From the NCBI GenBank assembly GCA_946885605.1, contig CAMPGR010000034.1, forward strand, positions 1 to 27,283: a stretch of DNA of 27,283 nucleotides, read 5' to 3'. The DNA is from an uncultured Pseudomonadota bacterium. GTDB lineage: Bacteria > Pseudomonadota > Gammaproteobacteria > Burkholderiales > SG8-41. Both the position numbers and the translations under genes were made by a program. Position 1 is the stretch's first letter. Every line of letters begins with the position of its first letter. Shown here one piece after another: positions 19,315 through 27,283 of the stretch. Under the pieces are notes generated by a model that was given only the letters and a program-made list of their open reading frames with translations, made no database searches and had not been told where the DNA came from.

Positions 19315-20295
19315 ATGCCCCCTTCCTTCTTCAGCGCGGCACTTTCCACGTGGCGTGCCGCGCATGCGCCGCTGCCCGGCATCGAGGGCGAGCCGGAATC
19401 CCTCGACGCCGTCGTGAAATTGAGCATCAAGGCAATGCCGGATGCGCGTACGTCCGATACGCTCGGCGCGGAGCGTGAAGGCACCGGCGTGGTCATCGAC
19501 GAAAACGGGCTCATCCTCACCATCGGCTACCTGATGCTCGAGGCCGGATCGGTCCTCGTCGTCGCGCCGGACGGGCGTGTGTTTCCTGCGGTCGCCGTCG
19601 GCTACGACCATGCAACCGGCCTCGGCCTGTTGCGCTCGGCGCCCGCCGTCGCGCGCCGTCCTCTGGCGCTCGGGCGATCGTCGAACATCCGCGAGCTCAG
19701 CACGCTCGTCGTGGCGGCGCACCCGACGGCAGGCGGCATCACGCGCGCCTGCGTTGTCGCGCGGCGCCGTTTCACCGGCTGGTGGGAATACATGCTCGAA
19801 GACGCGATCTTCACCGCGCCGCCGCGATACGAGCACAGCGGCGCCGCGCTGATCGACGAGGCCGGCCGGCTTGCGGGCATCGCTTCGCTATGGGTAAGCG
19901 ATGCGATCGAGGAGGGCGTCGCATTTCCCGGAAACATGTTCGTCCCGATCGATCTGCTGAAGCCGCTGCTCGACGATCTGCTCAAGTACGGCCGCCGCCA
20001 GGGCGGCGGTCGCCCGTGGCTCGGGGTGTACTCCGAGGAAGTCGAGGGGCACGTCGTGGTCACGCGCGTGCTTTCCGAAACGCCCGCGCACAAGGCGGGC
20101 GTGCGGCGCGGCGATGTGATCCTCGGCATAGGCGGAGATTCGGTCAGCGGCCAGAGCGAGTTCTATCGGAAGCTGTGGGCGAGCGGGGATGCGGGCACCG
20201 AGGTCCTCCTGCACCTGTTGCGCGACCGGGTGGTGCGGCGCGTGCGGGTGCGTTCGGCGGACCGGATGGATTACCTGCGGCCCTGGCGCGTGTAA
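19315..20295 (+). CDS. HtrA-like PDZ protein with degenerate protease site
   Basis: The 326-residue protein has a trypsin-like domain of the HtrA/DegP class (about residues 30-225) followed by one PDZ domain (about 235-315, RPWLGVYSEEVEGHVVVTRV and ETPAHKAGVRRGDVILGIGG). The catalytic triad is incomplete. Where HtrA proteases read T-N-x-H-V this protein reads LTIGYL, so His is Tyr72. Where they read D-x-x-x-D-x-A-L it reads DHATGLGLL, so Asp is Gly102. Only the Ser is kept, Ser175 in EHSGAALI. No signal peptide is evident. It is probably a non-proteolytic binding or scaffolding protein. Its last 25 bases overlap the 3' end of the opposing AcrR-type gene. Confidence 0.85.
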   Translation: MPPSFFSAALSTWRAAHAPLPGIEGEPESLDAVVKLSIKAMPDARTSDTLGAEREGTGVVIDENGLILTIGYLMLEAGSVLVVAPDGRVFPAVAVGYDHATGLGLLRSAPAVARRPLALGRSSNIRELSTLVVAAHPTAGGITRACVVARRRFTGWWEYMLEDAIFTAPPRYEHSGAALIDEAGRLAGIASLWVSDAIEEGVAFPGNMFVPIDLLKPLLDDLLKYGRRQGGGRPWLGVYSEEVEGHVVVTRVLSETPAHKAGVRRGDVILGIGGDSVSGQSEFYRKLWASGDAGTEVLLHLLRDRVVRRVRVRSADRMDYLRPWRV

Positions 20296-20978
20296 GCGTT
20301 GCCGCGTGCCCTGCGGCCTGCCGAGCGCGCGGCGCGCGTCGCCGCCTTCGCTTCGACGCGCGGCACGCGGCGCAATCCGTCGAGATAAAGATCGATCATC
20401 GCGCCTGACTCCCTCTTTAGCGGAAGGTAGCCCGGATCGAGTATCCAGTTCATGATGAGGCCGTCCACGAGCGCATGCAGGCCCACCGCGGCATGCCGCG
20501 GATTGACACCCGGTGCGAGCAAGCCCTTTCTCTCGGCGTTGCGCAACCCGCTTTCGATGTGACGCAGGCACCGGTCGCGCCCTTCGATGTGCCGGTCGCG
20601 TATCTGCGACATCTCGTCCACGTATTCGCACTTGTGGCAGCAGATCTCGAAAACGCGCCGGCATTGCGGGTCGCTCACCACGCGTTCGAGCACGTTTAGC
20701 GCGCACGCGCGGACGTACGAGAGCGGGTCTTCGAGCGCCTCGTCACTGGCACGCGCGGTCATTTGCTCCATGGGCAGCGCCACACGTGCCATCATCGCGT
20801 CGAAGAGATCGGCCTTGTTCTTGAAATGCCAATAGATCGCGCCGCGCGTGACGCCTGCGGCGGCTGCGATATCCGCAAGCGTCGTGTGGGATACGCCGCG
20901 TTCGCTGAACACTCGCTCGGCCGTGTCCAGTATGGTGTTGCGCGTCTCGAGTGCCTCGTCCCGGGTGCGTCGTGCCAC
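20271..20978 (-). CDS. TetR-family repressor, AcrR type
   Basis: This 235-residue regulator closely follows E. coli AcrR: MARRTRDEALETRNTILDTA, then the helix-turn-helix TLADIAAAAGVTRGAIYWHF (about residues 33-52), KNKADLF, and FEICCHKCEYVDEM in the ligand domain. AcrR-type proteins repress the neighbouring RND efflux genes and release DNA on binding drugs or other hydrophobic molecules. It is divergent from the pump operon, with a matching operator between them. The last 35 residues are a basic Arg/Ala/Lys tail that AcrR (215 residues) lacks, encoded partly in the 25-bp overlap with the PDZ protein gene. Confidence 0.93.
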   Translation of the reverse strand: MARRTRDEALETRNTILDTAERVFSERGVSHTTLADIAAAAGVTRGAIYWHFKNKADLFDAMMARVALPMEQMTARASDEALEDPLSYVRACALNVLERVVSDPQCRRVFEICCHKCEYVDEMSQIRDRHIEGRDRCLRHIESGLRNAERKGLLAPGVNPRHAAVGLHALVDGLIMNWILDPGYLPLKRESGAMIDLYLDGLRRVPRVEAKAATRAARSAGRRARGNAYTRQGRR

Positions 20979-21022
20979 GATATGAAACTCCGTTGCGCCG
21001 CTCTGGCTGTCGCGGACGCTAC

Positions 21023-21050
21023 TTTACATACATTCATGCTTGTATGTAAA
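21023..21050. promoter_or_regulatory. AcrR-type operator between repressor and pump genes
   Basis: Perfect 10-bp arms TTTACATACA (21023-21032) and TGTATGTAAA (21041-21050) flank an 8-base spacer. The core TACATACATT resembles, from memory, the 24-bp operator of E. coli AcrR (TACATACATT...AATGTATGTA). Both directions contain a TTTACA -35-like hexamer within the arms and a TAAA-type -10 18 bases on, so one bound dimer could shut off both promoters. A ribosome site AGGAAGG (21091-21097) precedes the adaptor ATG. Confidence 0.85.
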
Positions 21051-21100
21051 CTCTGCGGCCGCGATATGGTAAAGGCGCGCTGCAAACAAGAGGAAGGCTC

Positions 21101-22276
21101 ATGCCCCAAACCCCGTCGAAATGCCGTTTTTCTTCCCGCCATGCCCTGACTGTCGCGCTCGTGCTCGCGATTGCCGGTTGCGAGCCCGCCGCGGCGCCCG
21201 GCCCGGGCGGTCCGGGCGGATTTCCTCCGGCGGTGGTGACGGTCATCAGTGTCGAGCCGAAGGACCTTCCTGTCACCTACGAGTATCCGGCGCAGACCGC
21301 CGGTTATCGCGAAGTGGAGGTGCGCGCCCGGGTGACGGGCATGCTGGAGCGGCGCAATTACCGGGAGGGTGCGCCAGTGAAGCAGGGGCAGTCGCTCTTC
21401 ACCATCGATCCCGAGCCGTTTCGCGTTGCCCTTGCGCGTGCCGAAGCCGAGGTCGCTGTGGCGGATGCGAGGCTCGCGCAGGCGCGCCGCGACGTGCAGC
21501 GGCTGAAGCCGGTTATCGAAGCCCGCGCCATCAGCCAGAAGGAGTACGACGACGCGCTCTCCGCGCAGCAGATCGCGGATGCGGAGTTGAAGAGCGCCCG
21601 CGCGCGCATGAACGAGGCGAAGCTCAATCTGCAGTACACGCGCGTCGAGGCGCCGATCTCCGGCCTCACCAGCCGCTCCGTCGTGTCGGAGGGAACGCTC
21701 GTCTCGGGGCCGAACGTGCTACTCACCACTGTCACGCAGACCGATCCGATGTATGTGCTCTTCGGCATTCCGGATCGCGAGTATCTCGCGCTGCGGCGTG
21801 ACGTCGACGCCGGACGGCTCAGGCTTCCGGAGCAAGGGCGGTTCAAGGCGCACGTGAAACTCGTGGACGGCAAGAGCTATTCCCGCGACGGCATCGTCAA
21901 TTTCACCGACGTGCGCGTCAACTCGCAGACCGGCACGATCGAGGCGCGCGCGGAGTTTCCCAATCCGGAAAGCATGCTGCGCACGGGTGAATTCGTTCGC
22001 ATCGTCCTGGAAGGTGCGGTGCGCCCGGCGGCGATCGTGGTGCCGCAGCGCGCGGTGCAGGAGGGGCCCAAGGGAAAGTTCGTTTACACCGTCACCGCGG
22101 ATGGCAAGGCCGACGCGCGCCCGGTGGAAGTGGGCGACTGGGCGGGGGACGGCTGGATAATCAATTCCGGACTCAAGCCCGGCGAGCGCGTGATCGTCGA
22201 CGGATTGCTGAAGATCGGCCCGGGCGCGCCCGTCAAGATTGCCGACGGTAAACCAGCGCAGCCGGAGGCGAAATGA
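21101..22276 (+). CDS. RND efflux periplasmic adaptor (AcrA/MexA type) lipoprotein
   Basis: The 391-residue membrane-fusion protein links the inner-membrane pump to the outer-membrane channel. The lipoprotein signal ends in LAIAGC, putting the lipidated cysteine at about residue 27, followed by a Gly/Pro-rich linker. Then come the half-lipoyl motif VRARVTGMLERRNYREGAPVKQGQSLFTIDP, a coiled-coil hairpin (about 100-175, EAEVAVADARLAQARRDVQRL), the second lipoyl half LQYTRVEAPISGL, the beta-barrel region with IPDREYLAL, and the membrane-proximal domain. It heads the operon, and its stop overlaps the pump start (ATGA), so the two are translationally coupled. Confidence 0.94.
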   Translation: MPQTPSKCRFSSRHALTVALVLAIAGCEPAAAPGPGGPGGFPPAVVTVISVEPKDLPVTYEYPAQTAGYREVEVRARVTGMLERRNYREGAPVKQGQSLFTIDPEPFRVALARAEAEVAVADARLAQARRDVQRLKPVIEARAISQKEYDDALSAQQIADAELKSARARMNEAKLNLQYTRVEAPISGLTSRSVVSEGTLVSGPNVLLTTVTQTDPMYVLFGIPDREYLALRRDVDAGRLRLPEQGRFKAHVKLVDGKSYSRDGIVNFTDVRVNSQTGTIEARAEFPNPESMLRTGEFVRIVLEGAVRPAAIVVPQRAVQEGPKGKFVYTVTADGKADARPVEVGDWAGDGWIINSGLKPGERVIVDGLLKIGPGAPVKIADGKPAQPEAK

Positions 22277-25200
22277 TCTCGCGCTTTTTCATCGACCGGC
22301 CGATCTTCGCGGCCGTGCTCTCCATCTTCATCGTGATCGCCGGGCTGGCGGCGATGCGGGTGCTGCCGATCGCGCAGTATCCGGAAATCGCGCCGCCCGT
22401 CGTCACAGTGCGCGCAGTCTATCCCGGGGCTTCCGCTGAGGTGCTCGAGCAGACCGTCGCCGCTCCCCTGGAAAACCAGATCAACGGCGTCGAGAACATG
22501 CTCTACATGAGCTCGACCTCGGCTTCGAACGGCGCGGTGGAGATCCAGGTCACGTTCGAGATCGGTTCCGATGTCGACACCGCCGCGCTCAACGTCAACA
22601 ACCGCGTGAAGCAGGCCGAGCCGCGCCTGCCGCTCGAAGTGCGCCGGCAGGGGGTCACCGTCGAAAAAGGCTCGTCTTCGTTCCTGCAGGTGATCGCGTT
22701 CTACTCCCCGGACGGCACGCGCGACGACCTCTACATCTCCAATTACGTGACACTCAACGTGCTCGATCGGCTGAAGCGCGTCCCCGGCACGACCAACGTC
22801 CAGATTTTCGGCGCGAAGGATTACGCGATGCGCATCTGGCTTCGTCCCGATCGCCTCGCGCAGCTGAAGCTCACCACCGCCGACATCACCCGCGCGATCA
22901 ACGAGCAGAACGCCCAGTTCGCCGCCGGCCGCATCGGGCAGCCGCCCACGTACGAAGCGCAGGAACTCGTCTATAGCATCACCACCAGAGGGCGTCTCTC
23001 GGAGCCTCAGGAGTTCGAGAACATCGTCGTGCGCGCGAACAGCGACGGCGCGGTGCTGCGGTTGAAGGACGTCGCCCGCGTGGAGCTGGGCTCCAGGGAC
23101 TACGAGTTCCTGGGGCGAGTGAACGGGCGCTCGGCGACGCTCGTGGGGATATTCCTTCAGCCGGGCGCCAACGCGCTCGAGACCGCGGCGCGCGTGAAGG
23201 CCGAGGTGGATTCCGTGGCCGCCTCGTTCCCGTCGGGCCTTACGCATTCCGTGGTGTACGACACGACCCGCTTCGTCGAAGTGTCGATCCGGGAAGTCGT
23301 GATCACGCTCGCCGAGGCGATGGCGCTCGTGTTCCTCGTAGTGTTCCTGTTCCTGCAGAACTGGCGCGCAACGCTCATCCCGTTCGCCGCGGTGCCGGTC
23401 TCGCTCATCGGCACCTTCGCCGGGCTGCTGATGCTCGGCTACTCCATCAACACGCTCACCCTGTTCGGCATGGTGCTCGCGATAGGCATTGTCGTGGACG
23501 ACGCGATCGTGGTGCTGGAGAACGTCGAACGCATCATGCATGAGGAACACCTGCAGGCGCGCGAGGCCGCGATCAAGGCGATGCGGGAGGTGACGAGCCC
23601 GATCATCGCCATCGTGCTGACGCTCTGCGCCGTGTTCGTGCCGATCGCCTTCCTCGGCGGGCTCACCGGGGAGCTCTATCGGCAGTTCGCCGTGACGATT
23701 TCGATCGCGGTCGTCATCTCGGGAATCGTTGCGCTCACGCTCACACCGAGCCTGTGCGTGCTGATACTGAAGCGCGAGCACAAGCAGCCGGCCCGCTTCT
23801 TCCGCTGGTTCAACGACTGGTTCCATCGCATCACCGGGCGCTACGTCGATGGCGTCACGTGGATCCTGCGGCGGGGCGGCATCGCGCTCGCTCTCTTCGT
23901 CGGGATGGTCTTCGTGACCGCGGCATTGTGGCGCGCGACGCCGAGCTCGCTCGTGCCCGACGAGGACCAGGGCTTCTACATCGCGGCGGTATTCCTGCCC
24001 GACGGCGCGACGCTCGAGCGCACTGACAAGGTGGTGAGTGAGGTGGTGGAGATCATCAAGTCGAATCCGGCGAACGAGAACGCGGTCGCGTTCACGGGCT
24101 TCGACTTCCTCGGCGGGGCCTTCCGCAACAGCGCGGCGACCATATTCGTGACGCAGAAGCACTGGGACGAGCGCACGGTCACCACGCCTGAGCTCGTCGG
24201 CGAATTCTTCATGAAGACCGCGCACATCAAGGAAGGGCTGGTGCTCGCCTTCGGCCCGCCGCCGATATTCGGTCTCGGCACCGCGGGCGGCTTCGAGTTC
24301 TACATCCAGAACCGGGGCGAAGGGGGATCGGCGCGCCTCTACGAGGTGACGCAGCAGCTCCTCGCTGCCGTGGCGAAGGACGGCATGTTCGGGCAGGTGA
24401 ATACGCTGTGGCGCGCGAACGCGCCGCAGCTATACGTCGCCGCCGACCGCGAGAAGGCGAAGTCGCTCGGCGTCCCGGTCGACGAACTCTACAACACGCT
24501 CGCGGCGACGCTCGGCACGTTCTACGTGAACGACTTCAACAAGTACGGGCGCACCTGGCAGGTGCTCATGTCCGCCGATCCCGCTTATCGCGACCGTCCC
24601 GACGATGTGGGATCCGTGTACGTGCGCTCCGAGCAGGGCCGCATGGTGCCGATCTCCTCGCTTGCGAGCGTGCGCTATTCGTCGGGGCCGGAGACGCTCG
24701 ACCGCTTCAACAACCTGCCCGCGGTGAAGATCCTCGGCGCTACGCAACCGGGCTACAGCTCCGGCCAGGCCATCGAGCGACTGGAGAAGATCGCGCGCGA
24801 GACATTGCCGCCGGATTTCGCCTTCGACTGGGGGGGCGCTTCGTTCCAGGAAAAGCGCTCGGGCGGCACGGCGATACTCGCCCTCGGGCTCGCAGCGCTC
24901 ATGGTCTTCCTCATCCTCGCCGCGCAGTACGACCGCTGGGCGCTGCCGCTTGCCGTGATGCTCGCGCTTCCCTTCGGCACCTTCGGCGCGCTCGCCGCGA
25001 TCGCCGTCAACAACCTCCTGCCCTCGCTGTACTACATGGCCTCCGGCGTGTCGTGGCTGCAACCGCTGCTCTCGCCGCTCGCCCGCATCGAGCGGCTCAC
25101 CAACGACGTCTACTTCCAGATCGGTCTCGTGACGCTCCTCGGGCTCGCGGCAAAGAACGCGATCCTGATCGTCGAGTACGCGGTCCTCAAGAAGCAGGAA

Positions 25201-25557
25201 GGGTTCTCGACCTCCGCCGCGGCCATCGAAGCAGCCCGGTTGAGATTCCGTCCCATCCTGATGACTTCGCTTGCCTTCATACTCGGTGTGACGCCGCTCG
25301 TATTCTCCACCGGTGCGGGCGCCGGAGCGCGGCATTCGGCCGGTACCGGGGTCATGGGTGGAATGCTTGCGGCCACATTCCTCGCGATCTTCTTCATTCC
25401 GTGGTTCTACAAGGTCATCATGGACAGGAGACTTTCCGACAAGCGCTCGACGGAGGAGATCGAAGGGGAAGTGCAGCATCATCGGGAAGCGGCGATGCGA
25501 GCTGCACCCACGCCGCACCATCATCCGGTTGCGCCGGGAGGCGGCCATGCGGCGTGA
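22273..25557 (+). CDS. RND multidrug efflux pump, HAE-1 (AcrB/MexB type)
   Basis: The 1094-residue inner-membrane pump expels hydrophobic or amphiphilic compounds using the proton gradient. It begins MISRFFIDRPIFAAVLSIFI, as in the AcrB family, and has 12 membrane helices with two large periplasmic loops. The proton relay is complete: Asp409-Asp410 in VVDDAIVVLENVERIM and Lys961 in GLAAKNAILIVEYA. Compared with AcrB (1049 residues) it carries a 27-residue insertion at 915-941, between helices 9 and 10 just before LTNDVYFQ, and a longer His-rich C-terminus (six His in the last 30 or so residues). Its 3' end overlaps the outer-membrane factor gene by 11 bp. Confidence 0.96.
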   Translation: MISRFFIDRPIFAAVLSIFIVIAGLAAMRVLPIAQYPEIAPPVVTVRAVYPGASAEVLEQTVAAPLENQINGVENMLYMSSTSASNGAVEIQVTFEIGSDVDTAALNVNNRVKQAEPRLPLEVRRQGVTVEKGSSSFLQVIAFYSPDGTRDDLYISNYVTLNVLDRLKRVPGTTNVQIFGAKDYAMRIWLRPDRLAQLKLTTADITRAINEQNAQFAAGRIGQPPTYEAQELVYSITTRGRLSEPQEFENIVVRANSDGAVLRLKDVARVELGSRDYEFLGRVNGRSATLVGIFLQPGANALETAARVKAEVDSVAASFPSGLTHSVVYDTTRFVEVSIREVVITLAEAMALVFLVVFLFLQNWRATLIPFAAVPVSLIGTFAGLLMLGYSINTLTLFGMVLAIGIVVDDAIVVLENVERIMHEEHLQAREAAIKAMREVTSPIIAIVLTLCAVFVPIAFLGGLTGELYRQFAVTISIAVVISGIVALTLTPSLCVLILKREHKQPARFFRWFNDWFHRITGRYVDGVTWILRRGGIALALFVGMVFVTAALWRATPSSLVPDEDQGFYIAAVFLPDGATLERTDKVVSEVVEIIKSNPANENAVAFTGFDFLGGAFRNSAATIFVTQKHWDERTVTTPELVGEFFMKTAHIKEGLVLAFGPPPIFGLGTAGGFEFYIQNRGEGGSARLYEVTQQLLAAVAKDGMFGQVNTLWRANAPQLYVAADREKAKSLGVPVDELYNTLAATLGTFYVNDFNKYGRTWQVLMSADPAYRDRPDDVGSVYVRSEQGRMVPISSLASVRYSSGPETLDRFNNLPAVKILGATQPGYSSGQAIERLEKIARETLPPDFAFDWGGASFQEKRSGGTAILALGLAALMVFLILAAQYDRWALPLAVMLALPFGTFGALAAIAVNNLLPSLYYMASGVSWLQPLLSPLARIERLTNDVYFQIGLVTLLGLAAKNAILIVEYAVLKKQEGFSTSAAAIEAARLRFRPILMTSLAFILGVTPLVFSTGAGAGARHSAGTGVMGGMLAATFLAIFFIPWFYKVIMDRRLSDKRSTEEIEGEVQHHREAAMRAAPTPHHHPVAPGGGHAA

Positions 25558-26998
25558 TGCGATGGGCATGGCGCTTGCCATGGTACTCGTGGCAGGTTGC
25601 ACGACAGGGCCCAAGTACGAGCCGCCCGCGGTCGAGTTGCCGCAGGCATGGCGCGACGCGCCGGCACAGGGAAAACCGGCACCGGCGGAGCGCTGGTGGA
25701 CCTTCTATGGGGATCCCGCTCTGGATCGGCTGGAGGCCGAAGCGCTCGAGCATAATCACGACCTGGCGCTCGCCGCCGCGCGGGTCGAGGAAGCGCGCGC
25801 GCTGCTGCAGATCGCCGATGCTGCGCAGGTCCCGGCGGTGGACGCCGAGTTTCAACGCGATCGCAGCCGCTCGTCGGGCCGCTCTTCGGTGCCGCTGCCC
25901 CCCGGCGTTCCGCTCGAGCGCAACAGCTATCGCGGCCAGATCAACGTGATCTACGAAATCGATCTGTGGGGCCGCTTGCGCAGCGCGAGCGATGCCGTGC
26001 GCGCGGAACTCCTTGCAACGCACGCGGCGCGCGAGACGGTGCGCGTCACACTGACCGCGCAGGTCGCACAGTCGTACTTCGCGCTGATGGCGTTCGATGC
26101 GCAGGTCGATGCGACGCGGGGTGCACTCGCCCTGCGCGAGCGTACCCTCGAGCTGCAGAAGGTGCGCAGCAATGCGGGGCTCATCGGCGACCTGGATCTC
26201 CGCCAGATCGAAGCCGAGGTCGCCTCGGCGCGCGCCCAGCTGCCGGCGCTCGAAAGGAGCCGCGCCGCCGAAGAGCTTGCGCTTGCCGTGCTGCTCGGCC
26301 GCAGTCCTCGGTCGATCATCGAGGAATCGATTCGACCGGAAGCGGACCGCGGCGAACCCCCTCTGCTTGTGGTGCCGGAAGGATTGCCTTCGGATATGCT
26401 TCTGCGCCGGCCGGATATCGTGCAGGCCGAGCAGCGATTGATTGCGGCCAATGCCCGCATCGCAGCGGCCCGCGCTGCGCTCTTCCCCAGCATCGCGCTG
26501 ACCGGTTATCTCGGCTCGGAGAGCGCGTCGCTGAGCGATCTCTTCTCGGCGCCGGCGCGCATCTGGCAGCTTGCGTTCGCGGTCGCCCAGCCGATTTTCC
26601 AGGGCGGACGGCTGACCGGCGAGATCGAGGCAACGCGCGCGCGCGAGCGGCAGGCGCTCGCGCAGTATCAGAAGACGCTGCAGGACGCGTTCCGCGAGGT
26701 GCGCGAAGCGCTCATCCGCCAGGATCGGTCGCGCGCGACCTTCGAGGCCGAAGGCGAGCGGGTGAGAGCGCTCGAAGAAACCGTGCGGCTTGCGCGCATC
26801 CGTTACGAGAACGGCCGCTCGAGCCAGCTCGAAGTGATCGACGCCGAAAGGAATCTCCTGCAGGCGGAACTCAACCGCATCGAGGCGCTCCGCGCGCAGC
26901 GCGCGGCGGTGGCGGATCTCGTCAAGGCGCTGGGCGGCGGCTGGGAGGGATTCGACCGCGAGGGGACAATCTCACCAGCGGCCCAAGCCGCTCCATGA
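25547..26998 (+). CDS. RND efflux outer-membrane factor (OprM/NodT type) lipoprotein
   Basis: The 483-residue protein is the TolC-like channel of the tripartite pump, of the lipoprotein NodT/OprM group. The signal ends in LVAGC, with the lipidated Cys at about residue 18, followed by TTGPKYEPPAVELPQAWRD, a typical mature start. Two OEP repeats follow (about 65-260 and 280-470), with WWTFYGDPALDRLEAEAL, YEIDLWGRLRSA, and LLRRPDIVQAEQRLIAANARIAAARAALFPSI, all family hallmarks. The ATG at 25547 has a GGGAGG ribosome site five bases upstream and lies inside the end of the pump gene. It completes a self-sufficient three-gene efflux operon. No terminator is visible after it. Confidence 0.95.
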   Translation: MRRDAMGMALAMVLVAGCTTGPKYEPPAVELPQAWRDAPAQGKPAPAERWWTFYGDPALDRLEAEALEHNHDLALAAARVEEARALLQIADAAQVPAVDAEFQRDRSRSSGRSSVPLPPGVPLERNSYRGQINVIYEIDLWGRLRSASDAVRAELLATHAARETVRVTLTAQVAQSYFALMAFDAQVDATRGALALRERTLELQKVRSNAGLIGDLDLRQIEAEVASARAQLPALERSRAAEELALAVLLGRSPRSIIEESIRPEADRGEPPLLVVPEGLPSDMLLRRPDIVQAEQRLIAANARIAAARAALFPSIALTGYLGSESASLSDLFSAPARIWQLAFAVAQPIFQGGRLTGEIEATRARERQALAQYQKTLQDAFREVREALIRQDRSRATFEAEGERVRALEETVRLARIRYENGRSSQLEVIDAERNLLQAELNRIEALRAQRAAVADLVKALGGGWEGFDREGTISPAAQAAP

Positions 26999-27060
26999 CT
27001 CTGCCTGGCTTACCCTACAGGGCCTCGCAGTGCACACAGAAGCAGGCAAGCATACGATCG

Positions 27061-27283
27061 CTATGCCCACTTTCCTTTAGTGAGAGGGTCCACCTTCGTT
27101 TTCGACTTCGCCAGGTGCAGGTCGCGGAAGATCTCCGCGGTTTGCTCAGTTTCACGTTCCGGGTTTAGTTCGATCCCCAACTCGGCGCGGACGTCCTCGG
27201 CCGCCCCGATGAGCAGCAATTGAGCGCCTGGGTAGTCGAGCAGCTCGGGCGGATCGGCCGGCAGGAAGCGCCGGCCGCGGAAC
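27061..27283 (-). CDS. Unrecognised protein, C-terminal fragment cut by window edge
   Basis: A minus-strand frame runs in from the window edge without a stop for 73 codons and ends in TAG at 27061-27063. The visible part reads FRGRRFLPADPPELLDYPGA, then QLLLIGAAEDVRAELGIELN, a charged stretch, and ends SKTKVDPLTKGKWA. I do not recognise the family; there is no membrane helix or cysteine motif. Codon choice (CTA, ACT, AAA, GAA) is less GC-rich at third positions than in neighbours, which may hint at a different origin. It converges on the efflux operon. The 62 bases between the two stops show nothing I can support. Confidence 0.45.
   Translation of the reverse strand, partial: FRGRRFLPADPPELLDYPGAQLLLIGAAEDVRAELGIELNPERETEQTAEIFRDLHLAKSKTKVDPLTKGKWA

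Noticed and set aside
22084..24225. 713-codon open frame on the minus strand opposite the RND pump
   Set aside because: It mirrors the pump's codon periodicity, has no recognisable motif and is full of Arg, His and Asp/Glu repeats typical of antisense reading of GC-rich genes.
17781..26973. Shared 12-mer GGGGACAATCTC near 17781-17792 (minus) and 26962-26973 (plus)
   Set aside because: Matches of this length between two places on either strand are expected by chance in 27 kb, and the flanks do not match. It is not evidence of a mobile element.

Overview
The window is about 27 kb of high-GC (roughly 65 %), densely coded bacterial chromosome. It points to a betaproteobacterium, most likely in or near Burkholderiales. 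The evidence is the queA-tgt-yajC-secD-secF order, two Bug/TctC-type solute receptors, a DUF3567 protein (a family I know from betaproteobacteria), and an AcrR-controlled RND efflux operon. I see no insertion sequence, phage, CRISPR array or rRNA.

Layout. (1) 1-87: tRNA-Leu(CAA) on the minus strand with a good promoter. (2) 185-6857, plus strand: queA, a 4HBT-fold thioesterase wedged between queA and tgt, tgt, yajC, secD, secF and a DedA-family membrane protein; queuosine tRNA modification followed by the accessory Sec translocon subunits. (3) 6964-9691: a thioredoxin-TPR co-chaperone (CnoX/YbbN type, minus) divergent from a CvrA/NhaP2-type cation/proton antiporter (plus). (4) 9720-11090: purB (minus). 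(5) 11212-14586: a Bug receptor translationally coupled to an MmgE/PrpD protein (plus), facing a second Bug receptor (minus); probably organic-acid uptake and catabolism. (6) 14645-17774: a secreted histidine phosphatase broken by one frameshift (minus), divergent from a complete Tat-exported multicopper oxidase and an EamA/DMT exporter (plus). (7) 17968-20295: DUF3567 protein, an IclR regulator (minus), and an HtrA-like PDZ protein that has lost the catalytic His and Asp. (8) 20271-26998: an AcrR-type repressor divergent from a three-gene RND pump operon (adaptor lipoprotein, inner-membrane pump, outer-membrane factor), with a perfect 10+10 bp inverted-repeat operator between them. (9) 27061-27283: 3' end of an unrecognised minus-strand gene running off the window.

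Most of the window is ordinary housekeeping and transport. I did not find a convincing new multi-gene system. The items most worth a second look are the HtrA-like pseudoprotease, the 27-residue insertion in the RND pump, the frameshifted phosphatase whose RHG motif reads RHT, the palindrome covering the Shine-Dalgarno of the TTG-started exporter, the degenerate heptamer repeats before secD, and the operator-like palindromes in the divergent promoters.
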